Shown here: in pieces, positions 13,601 to 27,100 of the stretch | Layout: each line of letters opens with the position of its first letter | Position numbering within the stretch: the first letter of the stretch is position 1 | Source: Paragonimus skrjabini miyazakii | Taxonomy: Eukaryota; Platyhelminthes; Trematoda; Plagiorchiida; Troglotrematidae | Direction of reading: 5' to 3' | DNA length: 64,000 nucleotides | Assembly (NCBI GenBank): GCA_014338405.1 | Contig: JTDE01000135.1 | Location: forward strand, 124,281 to 188,280 | Translations under genes and position numbers: made by a program | Notes under the pieces: generated by a model | Database searches by the model: none | Told to the model about the DNA's origin: nothing | The model's input: the letters and a program-made list of their open reading frames with translations, nothing else

Positions 13601-16050
13601 GGACGCCGCTGACCTCCACGATACGATCTTAAAGAAGATGCAAGCTTGTGATTGGAGACTTTGTCGGGACTAAAGCAGATCCGAAGCTAATAACACTCCT
13701 GCTGAGTTCCTGTTTTTCAACTGTGTAGTTATATCTACAGTTCCTTCCTCTTCAACTTGACATGGTGCCTAGGCCTGTTACATGGTAATAGTTCTAGCAA
13801 AAATATACCTGTATGGATAGTTAGAAGTAGAATCACATTGACGATAACGAGACATCAGCGCTTAGGGAATTGTTTTTATCGCGGTTGGCTGGTCCACTGG
13901 TTGCTGCCAGTGTACATTAACTCCCATTTTAAAACATGAACAAAATCGATCCGTACCAATATACGAGGTCCCAATGAACAAGAATGAGTCAGAATAAATG
14001 TACACGCAGGATCAGTATCGATCGCAAAATTTGCCGATCTCCCAAATCGTAGGAATTTGTGATTTTTACAGCAGACAAGAGCGTTGACGGACATGCCACA
14101 CTTGAATTGGTGGACATACATTGGTATGCGGTAGGCATGGGCTGGCATATGCGTGGCGACTAAGGCCAGTCTACATTTCTCCACGGTTGCCGTTCATGTT
14201 GCAAAGCAGATTACATGTAATTTCAAAGTACCCCGAAACCAATAAAATAATGTCAATCAGAAAAGGACTGAATCGTTTATAATCAGGGAATGATTACCAA
14301 TTTCGTAAAGTCACTTGAAACGGATCATTTCCGTAGCACATATTCACGATGATGACTTCAGAACATACTGAGCAAATGGCTGAATCTTGCGTTCCGAGGC
14401 ATAGATCGAACAACAGTATCACCGGGACAGGGATCCTACTGGGCACCGCTAACTTGCTCTGAACTGGATCGATCGTGACTGAGCTAAAAATTTCCAGCAG
14501 CGTGTTGAAATGTGATGCTTTTCAAACGATAGATAACAACGGCATTCAAAAGCACATGAATATCGCACAAGTAAGGAACATGTAGTTTGATGGGCGGCAC
14601 GGTTACAAGACTGGTGGCCCAACCTTAGTGCTAAGGAAAAGCAACGTTTAGAGAGGACAATTTATCCCTGAGATTTGTAATAGCGGATACACTTTTTGTA
14701 AGACCTGCGACAGTTTTTAATATATATGAGTGTATCGTAACGATTTCTGAAAACGGATATATGTGCTTAGCGAACGAACCACCTGAAGCAGTAAACGAAG
14801 GACCGAGTTGAAGCGCTGCGTTAAAAAGCGTCGAGATTGAAAATCGCTGAAACTATCCTCAGTTAGGTGTGTCACGCTGCTCTCTGTACGAGTCGACAAA
14901 GATTTTACTGTACTGTAGGTAAACGGAATAGATGGGAGAAGTAAATCTGCGATACTGTAAAGTGTTCATGCTCAATGAAAATATAAGTGTGATGGAGGCC
15001 ATCTGTATACCTTATAAACGGGACGAGTCACGGGCTTCTGAAGGACAATAACTTCAAACATTATTTTGTATGAGCGATCGGGCAGATTAGGATGAATTGT
15101 ACTATTTGCGCGCTATCCTGGTCAGAATGTCTCTCACTCTGAAACTCAGCAAATTTTCCGCGGCTGTATTGGTTGTGAAGAAAAAACGAGTCTCAGCTTG
15201 ACCATGACTGCCATAACAATAGCATAGAAAGAGGTTTGAAATAATATTTCTAGCACTTCCATGTATAAAACGTGCAACCAAAGTATGAGGCCACACTATA
15301 CATGTGTAAATTTGCGAATAAAATTGATGTGTATTTATATAACAAACCCTTAGGTTTTGTGTATAGTTGAATTGTTTGGTCGTACATGTAAGCTGAATGT
15401 ATTCATCTGTTGAAGAAACCCAGTAGGCTAGAAGCAGAACGGACGAGACTGAGACTACCATAAAGTTAACTGCCCTCTGTAATTCGCCGCTCAACGGTTA
15501 CTGCAAATAAAGGACTGATTTTTGCACCAATATCACACCCGATAAAAAATTACACATGAGACAATTAAACTACGTAAACTTGCAGATTCGAACCACTATC
15601 CAAGGTATAAAGCTGTTAGCACAGTTAATGTTTGTATTCTTTCATCATAACTCACTTTGTCTGCAGTAATCATCACTGTGTATACTCACTTTTTAGGTAC
15701 TAGTTATTTCTCTGTAGAACTTCATTCAACCCCACGGCGAATTTATCATACTGACAGAAATGAGACATTTGTCCAATATTACTAGCGGAATGTAACCCTC
15801 TATTTATAATAGCGTTACTACAACGATAGCAGGAAACTGAGTTAGTAGTTCCAACATCGGCCGTATGTCATGTCTCACTGTAGGATGTCCTCAGCAAGAA
15901 CACATGAAATATATGCAAGAATAGGGACGAATCTTCATGCACCATGAATGTATGTACCAGGAGAATCCATCAACAAATAGTCAAGCAGAGCACTTCTTAT
16001 TGCGGCGTGACTCGCAAAGATTGATAGTCATGACCACAGGCGTATAGACA
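10660..16050. other. Non-coding stretch with no recognised gene
   Basis: Nothing of known family is readable. A short open frame at 11098-11244 (+) starting MGVLPSGKDEYN has a charged, protein-like composition but is only 48 codons long. ORFs at 12884-13150 (-), 13876-14184 (-) and 15102-15494 (-, 130 codons) show no motifs. The block 13540-13710 has balanced base composition and could be an old element remnant, but I cannot name it. Confidence 0.4.
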
Positions 16051-16539
16051 AGTGATTCACCAGCACGCATGTAAACGTTTCAGCAAGCCAACTGACTCGA
16101 AAAGAATCACAATGATCATCACATCATTGAAGCATCATGTGAGAGAGGATGTAGTTGGATTTCTCTACGCTAACAATACGATCCTCGAAAATCTTTCATG
16201 TTCAATGCAGATGTTTTGATCATTATTCAATAACAACAACCAAGATCACCAGAACATCGCGTTGCGTGGTGAAGTAGCATATGCTATCTGCGAAACTTGT
16301 TAGAATGATTCTATGTAAAAGAATCTAGTTGCTAATTGCTGCATGATAAAGTCAGATAAAATATTCAAAAATCAAAACCTTAAATCATACAACAATGAGC
16401 TCTACTTGGAAACCTTGTGCGTGCGAGATTTGTTACGTAAGTTTTCGCGGAACTTTTGGCAAATGCGGTCTATGTTCATAAATAGGACTACTTCACCTCA
16501 TGCTACTGGTATTGTTATGTTCGCAGAGCTTGGTATTTA

Positions 16540-16582
16540 GTTTGCAAACGTTTCATCACCAAGCGAGTTGACAGAATTCAGG
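16540..16582 (-). ncRNA. Degraded hammerhead-like motif, left arm
   Basis: On the minus strand, CTGA (complement of 16578-16581) is followed by a disrupted stem II region, with GGTGAT as its 3' side, and then an intact GAAACGT (complement of 16548-16554). One extra base lies between CTGA and the stem compared with the right-arm copy, and the 5' side of stem II no longer pairs fully. It reads as a relic rather than an active ribozyme. Confidence 0.35.
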
Positions 16583-16966
16583 TCAAAAGGTCAACTCACT
16601 CTACTCTATAAGAGCAGGTATAACATGCAAGCCGGTTGTTTCTACTCGGGCTGTCTGTTATGCCTGCGGACCAAGTTTGGGGTCACGTGGAGACACCAAG
16701 GGACAGCGTTCTTCCGAATTTGGGGGTCCGGCAACAGTCCTGTAAAAGGAAACAAAAACACGCATGAGCCAAAGGCCCAGTAAGCTATGCACAAGACTTA
16801 CACAAACGAAAACTAAAACGGCATCGATAACACAGCAGCACGCCCCGATACACAATTCAAATTCAACCTGCGCGCGCTAGCTGGTTTTTGACCGCACGTT
16901 ACACCGACACCAAACGAACTTCACCAAACTCCACGCTCAAAAACTATGTGCCAAAACAATTACGCA

Positions 16967-17010
16967 CTAATGATCTCACCTCACTTGGTGATGGAACGTT
17001 TGTAACCTAA
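16967..17010 (+). ncRNA. Degraded hammerhead-like motif, right arm
   Basis: CTAATGA (16967-16973) stands where CUGANGA is expected (one substitution). Stem II is TCACC (16976-16980) with GGTGA (16987-16991). It is followed by GGAACGT (16993-16999) where GAAACGT is expected. It is the mirror copy of the motif at 16540-16582, so each arm preserves what the other has lost. Probably inactive. Confidence 0.35.
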
Positions 17011-17039
17011 ATGCCAAGCTCGGCAAACATACCAATACC

Positions 17040-20000
17040 AAAACCATCAACCCGAGCTACGAGCAACACCACCACTTTTCACAACTATCCGAAACCTTAT
17101 GCAACGATTATGTCAACAAGACGCAAAGAATGTTTAGTGACTAAGGACTGTTCTTTAGAACAGATGCTTGTATCCTTTTACACAGAGTACCTCTATATAT
17201 ATCTACCGACTAACTGAGTGCAGTCATAGATTCAATGCCAATATATGTGTGATTGTGCTCATTGTTCCGGCGAGATAGTAAGTTACCGCACTTTGCGGTA
17301 TGTACACCATCAAAATCATCAAAATAACAATAGCAATATCATTACCATTTTCAATACCGATAATAAGTACAAGGGTAACATCATTAATAATGAAATAACA
17401 AATTGCCTGATTTATTCTAAACATGGGTGTATATCAAATGAGGTGCGCAGAGTAACCGTTAGAACTACTCCAGTGCAAAATAGTTAATACATTTCTAAGG
17501 TGTAATCTTGATAGAATGGAGCATGCGAAGGACAAAGAGCATTAAGAAAGTGGTTGTCAACCAAGTATTCTTTCGAATCATTTTTGTCTACAGCTGTTTG
17601 CAAAGGAAAACGCATGAGGAAGGAATGACATTATGTTTCATGGACACAGCTGAATGCAAATAAGACTAAAGGATTGAGTGGAGATGATTTTGGAAACAGA
17701 TACGGTTAACACGTCTTGGGACAAATGAGAGAATAACCTGTGGACCTATCTAGTGCACATGTCGAACGGAATGAAAGTATAACTCAGGTGTGTAAAATGT
17801 GAAACAACTCATCTGACTTAAAGAGTGAGCGCCGTAAAATAATGAGACCTTTCACCGAGCCCACCCAATGTACCTAAGGGATAATGACGCCAATCTGGTA
17901 ACACACAACGCACAGTGAACAGAGTCGTGTTGAAAAACACATTTATATGAAAATTCAGGTCATAAGACGGACTAGCAGAACAGAAGAGAGGTGAAGCTCA
18001 AGTGTAACACAGATTTCAACATAAGAACTTAACGTTTAAATGACACCTAATCTTGAAAAATTGGAACAAGGTCTCGCGTGCCATCCAGTGTCAGTTGTTT
18101 TTCGGTACATGCTTTGTAGCCAAAGAAGATGATTGTGAGTTGTAGTCTGTCTTCAGTGTGGTATCGCGTGTTCTGGAAGTATACCTAGCTGTCATACAGA
18201 CATGTCATTTTGCTCAGGTATTTATTCCAGGTTGAATTGGTTATTGCGCTGTATGAGTTGCGTTGCTTTACATGTTGTATCCAACAGAGCGCATAACCAA
18301 AAGTAAGCTTTTACCAATTCATAGGTTTGTCCTTCCCCCGCTTTGCTGTTAGACCCCTCTCACTTTAAACGCCTGATACGTGTTACATCAAACCCATATC
18401 AGCACTGCTAGCCTTGAAAATCATGCGCCAATAAGGTTCATAATACAGTTTACATATCTCTTTCCCTTTTAAGCACAAGATTTTTCATTACATACTAAAG
18501 CCATCCACTTTGGTGCACTAGAATTTCCACTGTCGAATCTTGGACATGACGGCAAGAACGTGCTTGGCTCAACAAAATCAGAGAGGTAGCGCACTTCGCA
18601 CTGGTTGGTTTGATCACGGAAATGGCACGGGTTATTTGAAGGGTGTTAGTGACTGCTTAATCCGAACGCAGTTAACGGTCACATTCGAGCACGGGTCATC
18701 CGAACATGTTCTAACTAACTCATCAAACCACTGGCCATATTGCTTCTTTTGACCGGTAAGGGGTTGCGAGTAGTTAGGCGTATCTGTGCCTCTCATGTCC
18801 AACGAAAGTGGGATCGGAGATCATGATAAACTTCAAACTGTAATGCGAGGGTGAATCAGTTTGTGAAAACTTTTTAATTATTTATCTGGCTGACAGACGC
18901 AAGTAAACTCGCACCAGTCCAGAAACATGCGGGTGTATTATTGAAGCATTCGAAGGGGTGATAACCGGGGCACGATTGTTGTTCTGAACAGAGTCAGGTG
19001 GAACACCGCTTACAAGTGGCTTCATGCTGATTGCATTAATTATTAAACCCAGCATCGCAAAGGATATAAAAGCAAGATTCTAACGGAATCAGAGCTTAAT
19101 GTGTTGCTAGAGTGGATTTCCACGAACAAAACGATTACACAAAAATTTCTAAGACTTCAGTTCACAGCTGGATTTGAAAAGGATTGTCGACGACAATGAT
19201 CATTCGGTACTTGGATGGCTGGTTCATAACTGTCAAAAGATCTTGTTAAATATCCGTTAGCATGAACATATATAAGAACTATGGCGACTGCTTTCCTATC
19301 GACTGGTGAATTGTTATGCAAATTCGAGGACTACTTGTTGCAGTGATAGGCCGTAATTCTGCACTAGGTCAATAGGACGTTCATTAAAAGGAACAAGGAC
19401 ATTCTTCTCTGTGGCAAATAATCGAGGCCGTAATCTTCGCCCGGTTGGAACTATGACATCAAGCTGGATAGTGAGCTATACCACGAGAATAGGGGCATAG
19501 GACCACAACGACCTCAAAGGCTGACCGCGAACCCTATCAGGTCAAATGAAGATCGATGCACATGTCAGAAATTGTGCTGAGGAACGACAACGTACTGTGT
19601 CACATTGATCTGTGAAGTGCGTTTGTTGAACAATTATATAATGGACGACAACGGCTACATCGGGCTCCCTATTTATCAATGTTCAATCTTACTGGGAAAG
19701 TCTGAAGCATGATGGAAACAGGGGTTAGAATGCATCTACAGGCACATCACGAAATGACAATAAACGACGATCTTTACGATGTGTTATGTAAACAGGAGTG
19801 AGGAATGCGGGATCTGGGACAGACAGTCGTTTTTGACTAGTGCAACGTCACTGAAGACTAATGCGTTAACATTGTTGGTAATGCTGAACGACCCTGTATG
19901 TAGGCGATGAACGTTGAAACTATGGAGTCACAGCCATAAACCCACATCTTCTCAGTGACTGATCAAAGCTCTGTTCAGAGCAGTCACAAATTGACATACT

Positions 20001-20250
20001 TCCTATTTATTGGAAGCTATTCCTGATTGAGCTAAAGCATGACTAATGAGAATATCTAAATTATATCAGATTTTCGTTTTCCTACTGAAGGGTTAAGAAC
20101 GAATAACCTACCCGCATATTTGGTAAAATCCAATGTTTTACGCTCGTGATTGAGTCTGTTAAATGTTATCATTTCGCGATGTGTCTTCTTTCGCCATTGG
20201 CTTGATTATCTCGACGATGATATTAGATTTGTGTGTTGACCACATAACAT
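17040..20250. other. Non-coding stretch with no recognised gene
   Basis: Around 17305-17400 the sequence is rich in ATC/AAT-like trinucleotides, a weak simple-sequence tract. The rest shows no gene family, RNA gene or clear repeat. The minus strand of 19200-20250 would be the downstream part of the LINE relic at 20.3-21.1 kb, but I could not read later reverse-transcriptase motifs there. Confidence 0.4.
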
Positions 20251-20258
20251 TATACTCC

Positions 20259-21141
20259 TTCAGTAACGCTCCAACCCAGTCGATAGTGAGAAATGTGTGT
20301 ACGTAAATAAAGATGTAGCGAGTTGATCGCCAGAGCATGCCCGCTTCACTATGGAGTACAATGTATTACCTACGGTAGATGACTGTGTGAATTCATCTCG
20401 TCCATTTTATCGAAGACTGTACGAACCATACATATTTTGGGCATGGTGACATTCAACGATAGACACGTATAATCGAGGTGCACTGTGCACATTTGTAGTC
20501 CAAACAAATAGTCAGGACCAGTAAACACCGACCAGCCGACTAGTCCACAAAGGTGATGTCTATTAACATACATCACTCGCCTTAGTCTCAAATCAATACT
20601 CCTTCGTTCGCAGTAGGTTGGTCAGGCAGGAGTGACCCTGACGAAAGCCAAGTTGACTAGGGTGTAGCAATTAGTTTTGCCTGCAAATACGTCTTGAGCC
20701 AGTAGACGTTCAATGACCTCTTCAACAAGAGAGATGAAGTTCACTGACCTACAGCTAACTGGTAACTTACTATAAATGAGTGCTCTTTTCCACTGCGTTT
20801 GTTGCCAAGACACGTTCAACATTTGGGCCAACAGAGGTGCAAGTACATCCACAAATTCTACTAATGCTGCTGGGTATAAACCTTCCGGGGTTGAAGAATT
20901 ATGAGCTTTGGAGTTCCGCAGCCGCTCTACAGCATCCTTTTATTTGAACTCCGTTACTTTAGAATTCGAGGTCTCGTGAGCACATGAATAAACGCAGTAC
21001 ACTATAACATAACGAAACGCTTGGGCCTCCGAACTCGCCTCTACCTTTTCTGCTCATTCAACCTCTTTGACAAGTAGTTAGTTGACTGTTCTTGCCTCTA
21101 TTGGTCTTCGTAAGCATACAACCTTCTAGGGTCCGCCAATG
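20259..21141 (-). pseudogene. Non-LTR (LINE-type) reverse transcriptase relic
   Basis: Read on the minus strand, a linker with RRPIEARTVN, then LLVKEVE-stop-AEKVEASSEA, leads into AVERLRNSKAHN, which matches the LknsKApG.D block at the start of LINE reverse transcriptases. YPAALVEFVDVLAPLLAQML then matches the ...l.~la~ila~lln block. RSVNFISLVEEVIERLLAQD (around 20700-20760) matches the NYRPISLt....KilEr motif. NLAFVRVTPA corresponds to the QhGFr.g.s block. Further on, in the frame of 20370-20591, VHLDYTCLSL is in the place of the vyLDf.kAFD block, and HYRLGWSVTEGV at 20265-20300 resembles the sequence before GvPQGS. Several in-frame stops are present. It is closer to CR1/jockey-like consensus than to RTE, but clade is uncertain. 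Confidence 0.65.
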
Positions 21142-21144
21142 ACT

Positions 21145-24100
21145 GCATTTCGTTATCCTTAATCTGCCACAGTGGTTGCGAACACTCCTATGGCATTGGT
21201 ATCCACATCCAGTTACTTCATGCTGGACTTCGTTTTGGGAGGTAGGCCCTAAGCTCTGTCTAACCATAGCGGCCCTAAGCAGCGTGGCCAAGGAATCCGA
21301 TCTGGAGCAGAAGTTTCAAACAGTATTTATACATAGTCTGTTACTTGTCTCCATTGCTTTCAACCTTTGTATCATCTCCACTTGTCCAGTCAATTGAGTT
21401 AGCTTTTTCTAACATCTTAGCACACGGTATTCACCAAATATTTTGACCCTTCTGTTCAAATTTCGAGTTATCATGAGTGGGTCGTGGAGACTGCACGATC
21501 ATTATCCCTCCGTGATGAAAGCTGGTCCAGACGATCAACATCCGCGTTACTTCAAGTGCGTAAGCTCGGTCGTCGAGTTATCCTGTTGGTATGCCAAAGT
21601 ACTTGCGGGAACACCATTCTAATGCTACACCCAGCCTTTCTTCCGCGCCAACATCCGTAGACTGCTTACAGCGCTAGTGCAACTGTTTGGCAACTCCGAG
21701 AGATTACTGCGTACGTGGCATACACACTAGTCCGTTGTTTTAGTATAACAATGAAGTGGTTCAAGGTGGCAGCTGTATTTCGAAATACACATGCACTATT
21801 GTGTATCGAATTGCAGTCGAAGCATATTCTTTGGCATATAAAAGTTTGAAACATCCGAAATAATTGTGGCTGGAAGATAGAAGCCTGGACGACCATAGTA
21901 ATTATCAAGCCAATAGAGGTGATAGACATGAAGTATGAAGAATACTGTATCAAAGTCAATGACTCTGCGTAAGCTCGTTCTCTGACTGGAACTGTGGTAC
22001 AACGTGGGACATCCTGACTGGTCCACCGTGTCATTGATACTGATTGACCAGTACACGATATTCTTGAACTGCGATCTGAACGGCGCTCACATTCGTCAAG
22101 TTAATTCAACGTTAGTTCAACGTTTCAGGAGATGTCTTTGTTGGTTGATAACACAGTTTGGATGCAAGATTTGGCTGTCTGTCAGCGAGTGTTATAACTA
22201 TCTTCCTGTTTGCTAGTTGGTGTTTTATGCAATATGTTTTCTGGTTATTCTATCAAGTGTCTGTAGTCTCATTGGTCTCCACGCATCAAAAATTACCAGG
22301 CCATGGAATATTGACTGGACGTTCAGAACCGTTATAAACGCGTTACACACGCGATACGTGATGTCAGCTTAAGGGGCTGACCACCCACCTGTGTTATAGC
22401 TGCGTCGGTTAAGAGGTGAAACTGGACAGCTACTGGGCTATGCACCTTTTCGGCGCACGCATACTCATTTGCATGCTCGATGTGGCCGTCTGGCTCAAGA
22501 AAACTGCAGAGAATACGTTTAAATCGGTAGAAATCTGAAATCAGAAGTTTACAGACGGATTCGAGTCAAGGTGCACACTATACTGTGCGTTACTTTTTAG
22601 CCCCATAGTTCTAGGTGTGACACATGATGAGGGATGCAACATATCACTGAACTTTCTTGTTGTTGTGATATGCAGCTCTGCAACACAACTAACTTCAAAC
22701 ACAAAGAAATCTTGATTTTATGGCTTTCCCAATGTTGAACATACCCCTCAGTTGTCTTTTTGAGAGTCGAACAAAAAGGCGAAGTATCTTACTAGGTTAT
22801 GACGATTTCCAAGAGCAGTAAACTATAGCTGAAGCAGATAAGACCATTCGCGTTAATTACAGGGCAAAAAGGAGAGCCGAAAATTTTCCTCCTGCAGCGT
22901 AGACCTTGCTAATGACTGAACTGCCCCTGACCTTGTGAAAGTTATACATAAAATGTAGTCAGTAACGTGGTTTTTTTAGCAAAGATATTCCTCTGAGTTA
23001 ATTTGATGCGAATGCAAAATATAGATATCCTATAGGGGTCGAAACTGTATGGACCGTGGTAACATTTTTAAACGTAAGTTTATCATTTCTATCACTACCC
23101 CTTGGAAATCACAGCCCGATTTGTTAAGTGTGACTGAAATCAGGTAAAATGGACTACTGCGTTGTGTTGTTTGAGCTGAGAAACTTATAGAAAGAATGTC
23201 CGATCAAGCACATTCTGGGTGTCAGGTTATAAACTAACGATTATACACAACCAGTCAACTTTGACAATGTATGTGCTTTGAGGCAAGAATATCTGCCAGG
23301 TTAATCTCGGCATATGCAACAGCGCAATGGGTCTGAATATCCGACGTATTTCGATGATAACAGTAACAGTAGTTATGATTACATACTAGATAGTCAGTAG
23401 GTTTACCACTCGACCGTTCATACATGCTATATGGTTTTGGACAGGTGCCTTTAATTAGCAACACCAGCTTCGTAAAATTAGACGATCCAAAGTCAGGAGT
23501 TTTATCTCCTCTAGACAGAATCGTTCCAATATTAACGGACTACGGATGTGATTGTTTCAAAATTATATGGTTTCACATATTTTTATGGTTTGTCAGCCCC
23601 ACTAGTATCGCTTGGGTTTTCCTGCTTCCCAGGTCCGAAAATAATGTCAGAAACGCAATCAGTCTCAGTACGTTATTTTTGACAGTCATCGTCGTGCAAG
23701 GTGCAAGATAAGTTGGGTTGTCTACTTAAGTCAATTAACCAAATTAATTATTTACATGAGGTTGTGAAGATGAAGGCATACCGGTGTAGATAGACCTTTG
23801 ATAATTTCAATCCTGTCAACTGTACACAACAAGACTGTGTCTAGCCCCCAACCGTCTTAAAGTTTTCATTCCAACCGTAGTGCTCGCAATCGTTCTTTTC
23901 ATAATTCTCAAAACGATGTTTGATTTAAATATCAAACACAAGCCTTCTGACAGTCGGCATGCAGTTATTTGTGTCTGTTTGCATACTACGTAATTACGAC
24001 AAGGAAAGCCCTAGTGGATAACAGCGAGTTTTGTGACCATCGTGAACGGATACAAACTAAACAACAATGCATATGGAAAGTTTCTCTTTAAACTTGCTTT

Positions 24101-27100
24101 GAGAAGAAGCGTCATTATCACACCGTCTACATTGATACTGACAATTGTGTCGACTCCTGCTCGCTCAGCATTGCGCTCTTCACCGTCCGGTCACATTTCC
24201 GGTGGATAAGACTAAATTCGCTGTCATACAACATATAAGAGAATCATGTGGACCTATTATCTAATGATAGAAATTGTTATGACTATACCTTACCGTGCAC
24301 AGACCCAGTCCTTAACATCTGAGAAACCTTGAAAGCAATAGTTATCAGATGATGTGCATTTTGAAATGTTTATAGTACGAAAGACGACTGAATGGAAATA
24401 ACTGATGAACTAGGATATGTACTACGTGGTGGACAAAAGAGACAGCCCGTTTGTCCGATCACATACCCTGTATGAGCAAAGATGGACACAGCCCAATCAG
24501 TGGTTGTTTAATAATGTTCTTCAACCAAATCTATTCTACTTCCATTGACCCACTAATTACAGTCACACTCGTTTAATCCTAATACACACATTATTGAATG
24601 TGAACCCTCGTCATTGTCTATGTTGATCTTGCATGTTGCTTACCAGCACTTGATATGCTCTTTAAAACAATTTATATAGATCGATATTACCCAGTCACGC
24701 ACTTCTGTCGTTTGTTGACACTGGACACGTAACACCGTGTACTGTCAGAGCTCATTTATACCCAATTTTTGAGTCAAGGAATCGTTTACTTTGTGACAAA
24801 TGAGGTAATCAGAATAAACAGACTACTCTGTGAATTCATTTCAAATCTTCTCAGATATAATGCATGAATAACGTGGGAGGAAGAACAACGGTCTTTATGT
24901 GAATCGGCAACAGCGCAGATGGGTTCAGTATATCGGCAATACTCACACCTAAACCAGTGGTTGGCGAAGACCAACAATCAATTGTTCTGTGTAGGTACAA
25001 CAAGTTGCTGAAGATCACACGATATGGCTCCGCTATTCTTTGCAATATATGTGTGTTGACAGCCTCCACCAAAACGGAAAACGTTACTGCAACGTTGACC
25101 CTATGACCTGTGGTCTATAACTGTTATACGATTGAGCAGATGCAGATTTGCTCACGCCAAGTTTCATTCACCTGCTGACGCTTTAACGCATTCCCCAGTC
25201 AATTTGGCACGTTTCTTTACCACGGTTTTGGGTGTTATTTCTGTTTCGTCAATGCAAACATATCCGTAACTACAAAAACATAGAAGTGATGACAGGTATA
25301 AAATACAAACTTCGATTTCTGACAGAAATTAGAGTCAGTATGACGGTTTATGGGAAGTCAACTTAATTTTCAACGGTATATAATATTTCGTAATCACTAA
25401 CTCACCTGCGATTTTGTTGTATCGTTTACCTTAAACTCAGTAGAGTCCTTACGTTAAGAATACTATCTGTAACCATGCAAAATCTCAATCTACCTCAACC
25501 GGTTAGACGGCAACATAATTTTTATAGGGTGCGGTATTAAAAGTAGTCTGCTGGTCAAAATGCGTTGAATGTACTTGACCGGTTTCGTGCTCGGTTCCAA
25601 TTACTGCTCTTAACATCAGCACTAATCTACAGACTCCACCGAGTCTGAGATAAACGGTAAAACTAACTCACGAATGGGTTGGTATCTACATATTTCTACA
25701 CCTGCCCTTCCTATATTAGGATGTGTGGTCGAGGTTCAGCGGTACGAGTGGGAACAGCCAACAAGCCGGCCATTTGCTTCCGATAACGTCTGACCGGTAA
25801 GCACGCATCATCTATGTTACACTATAGCATATGCTCTTTTTTAGTACCGTCCACCCAAATATTTCAACAACCATACAGTGTGAAAAAGGGTCAGTTAACC
25901 CAACCGGATATATGCTAATCAAACGCTGATCAAATGAATCTATTGCACGTTGGGTATACCGCAGGCCAACATGGGCTGGCTGATGCATCAGTTTTGTAAG
26001 CTTCACTCCTGTAACACACGTAAGGTCACTTATTTATATGTTGTTGTGCAGAACATCCGACGTTGAATCGCAAGCTAGATGGGTGTTGTTACATGAAACT
26101 GTTTGTGTTAACTTCACTGAACCTTTGGTTAGAAAATATATCAATGTCACCTCCTCAAAAACAACAGGTGCAAAAATGTCAAGGATTGCAGTCTGCATCA
26201 TGCTATCTTGCAGAGACGATACTCTAATAAACATTTCTATTCTGTTGAAAAAAGAATTTGTTTTCCATTTTTTTGTATACTCTACTCAAATGGCTCACTG
26301 GTCTCACTGTTTAGATTATGTACGAGAAAGCTATTTTATTTGACAGACAACTTACATTTCCTCTCTTTTGTGAAACAGTTTATCGTACTACTTTATATTT
26401 TGCGTTTTGAGCACACGTTATTCCACGCACATAGAAAGTAGCATAAGGATACCTATCTACTGCAGTCCGTTTGAAACATCCGAATTGGCCCGTACAAGCC
26501 TTCTACACAGTTCTCGGGTTCATTCCTTCCTGCTTACATCATATGCGAAATGCCCGACCGGAACTACACCGGTCAGTAGTAATTCTGGTTTCAGTGACTT
26601 ATGAGCGCTTACGTTCCGTAGCTCCAATCATTGTGAAAGAATAGTCCTGATAAAAATGTTGACATATGTGCACCCTTAAGGAATGAAGTAGTGTGAAACC
26701 GAAGCAGAATTGAAATTAACAATCGTATGCTGTCAGTCTAATTATTTCGGAAAGAAAACGACCAGGACACAGTTAGCCTGTATACTCTGTTTTATATCTA
26801 ATCAGGTGATAGGCACATACGCTTAAATTCTCGTAACAGGTTCCATCTGTTCAGTAGACGTTCACTAACTTTTTTGACGAAGAGCTTCAGTTTGTATCTC
26901 AATAACTCTGCTAATAAATAGTAGGAAATTACGTGTTTCAATGACCTCTGGGGAGAAAATTCAGTGGGACACGTACCAACCAATGCCAATGTGCTGCATG
27001 TCATATCATCTTTGCAGCTCAGATCGTCCACCTCGTCACCTAATACGGCCTATGGAAATTGTGTCCAATAGGGGTTCACTATCATTCCCTTCAGACTTTC

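Larger units (their letters stand above)
16516..17031. repeat. Inverted-repeat element with hammerhead-like termini and G+C-richer core
   Basis: The left arm (16516-16580) is the reverse complement of the right arm (16967-17031) over about 65 bases at roughly 80% by eye. The conserved block includes an ACGTTTC-type string (GAAACGT on the opposite strand). The enclosed 385 bases are clearly richer in G+C than the surroundings, with several CpG steps (for example near 16870). The arms carry a hammerhead-like motif, and inverted or direct LTR-like repeats containing hammerheads are described for PLEs. I infer a PLE-derived or non-autonomous unit. A MITE-like DNA transposon is the main alternative; no target-site duplication was identified. 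Confidence 0.5.

Noticed and set aside
15575..15600. Another GGTTCGAAT-like string on the minus strand
   Set aside because: T-stem does not pair and no A box lies upstream.
17305..17400. AT-rich trinucleotide-like tract, considered as microsatellite
   Set aside because: Too irregular to define a repeat unit.
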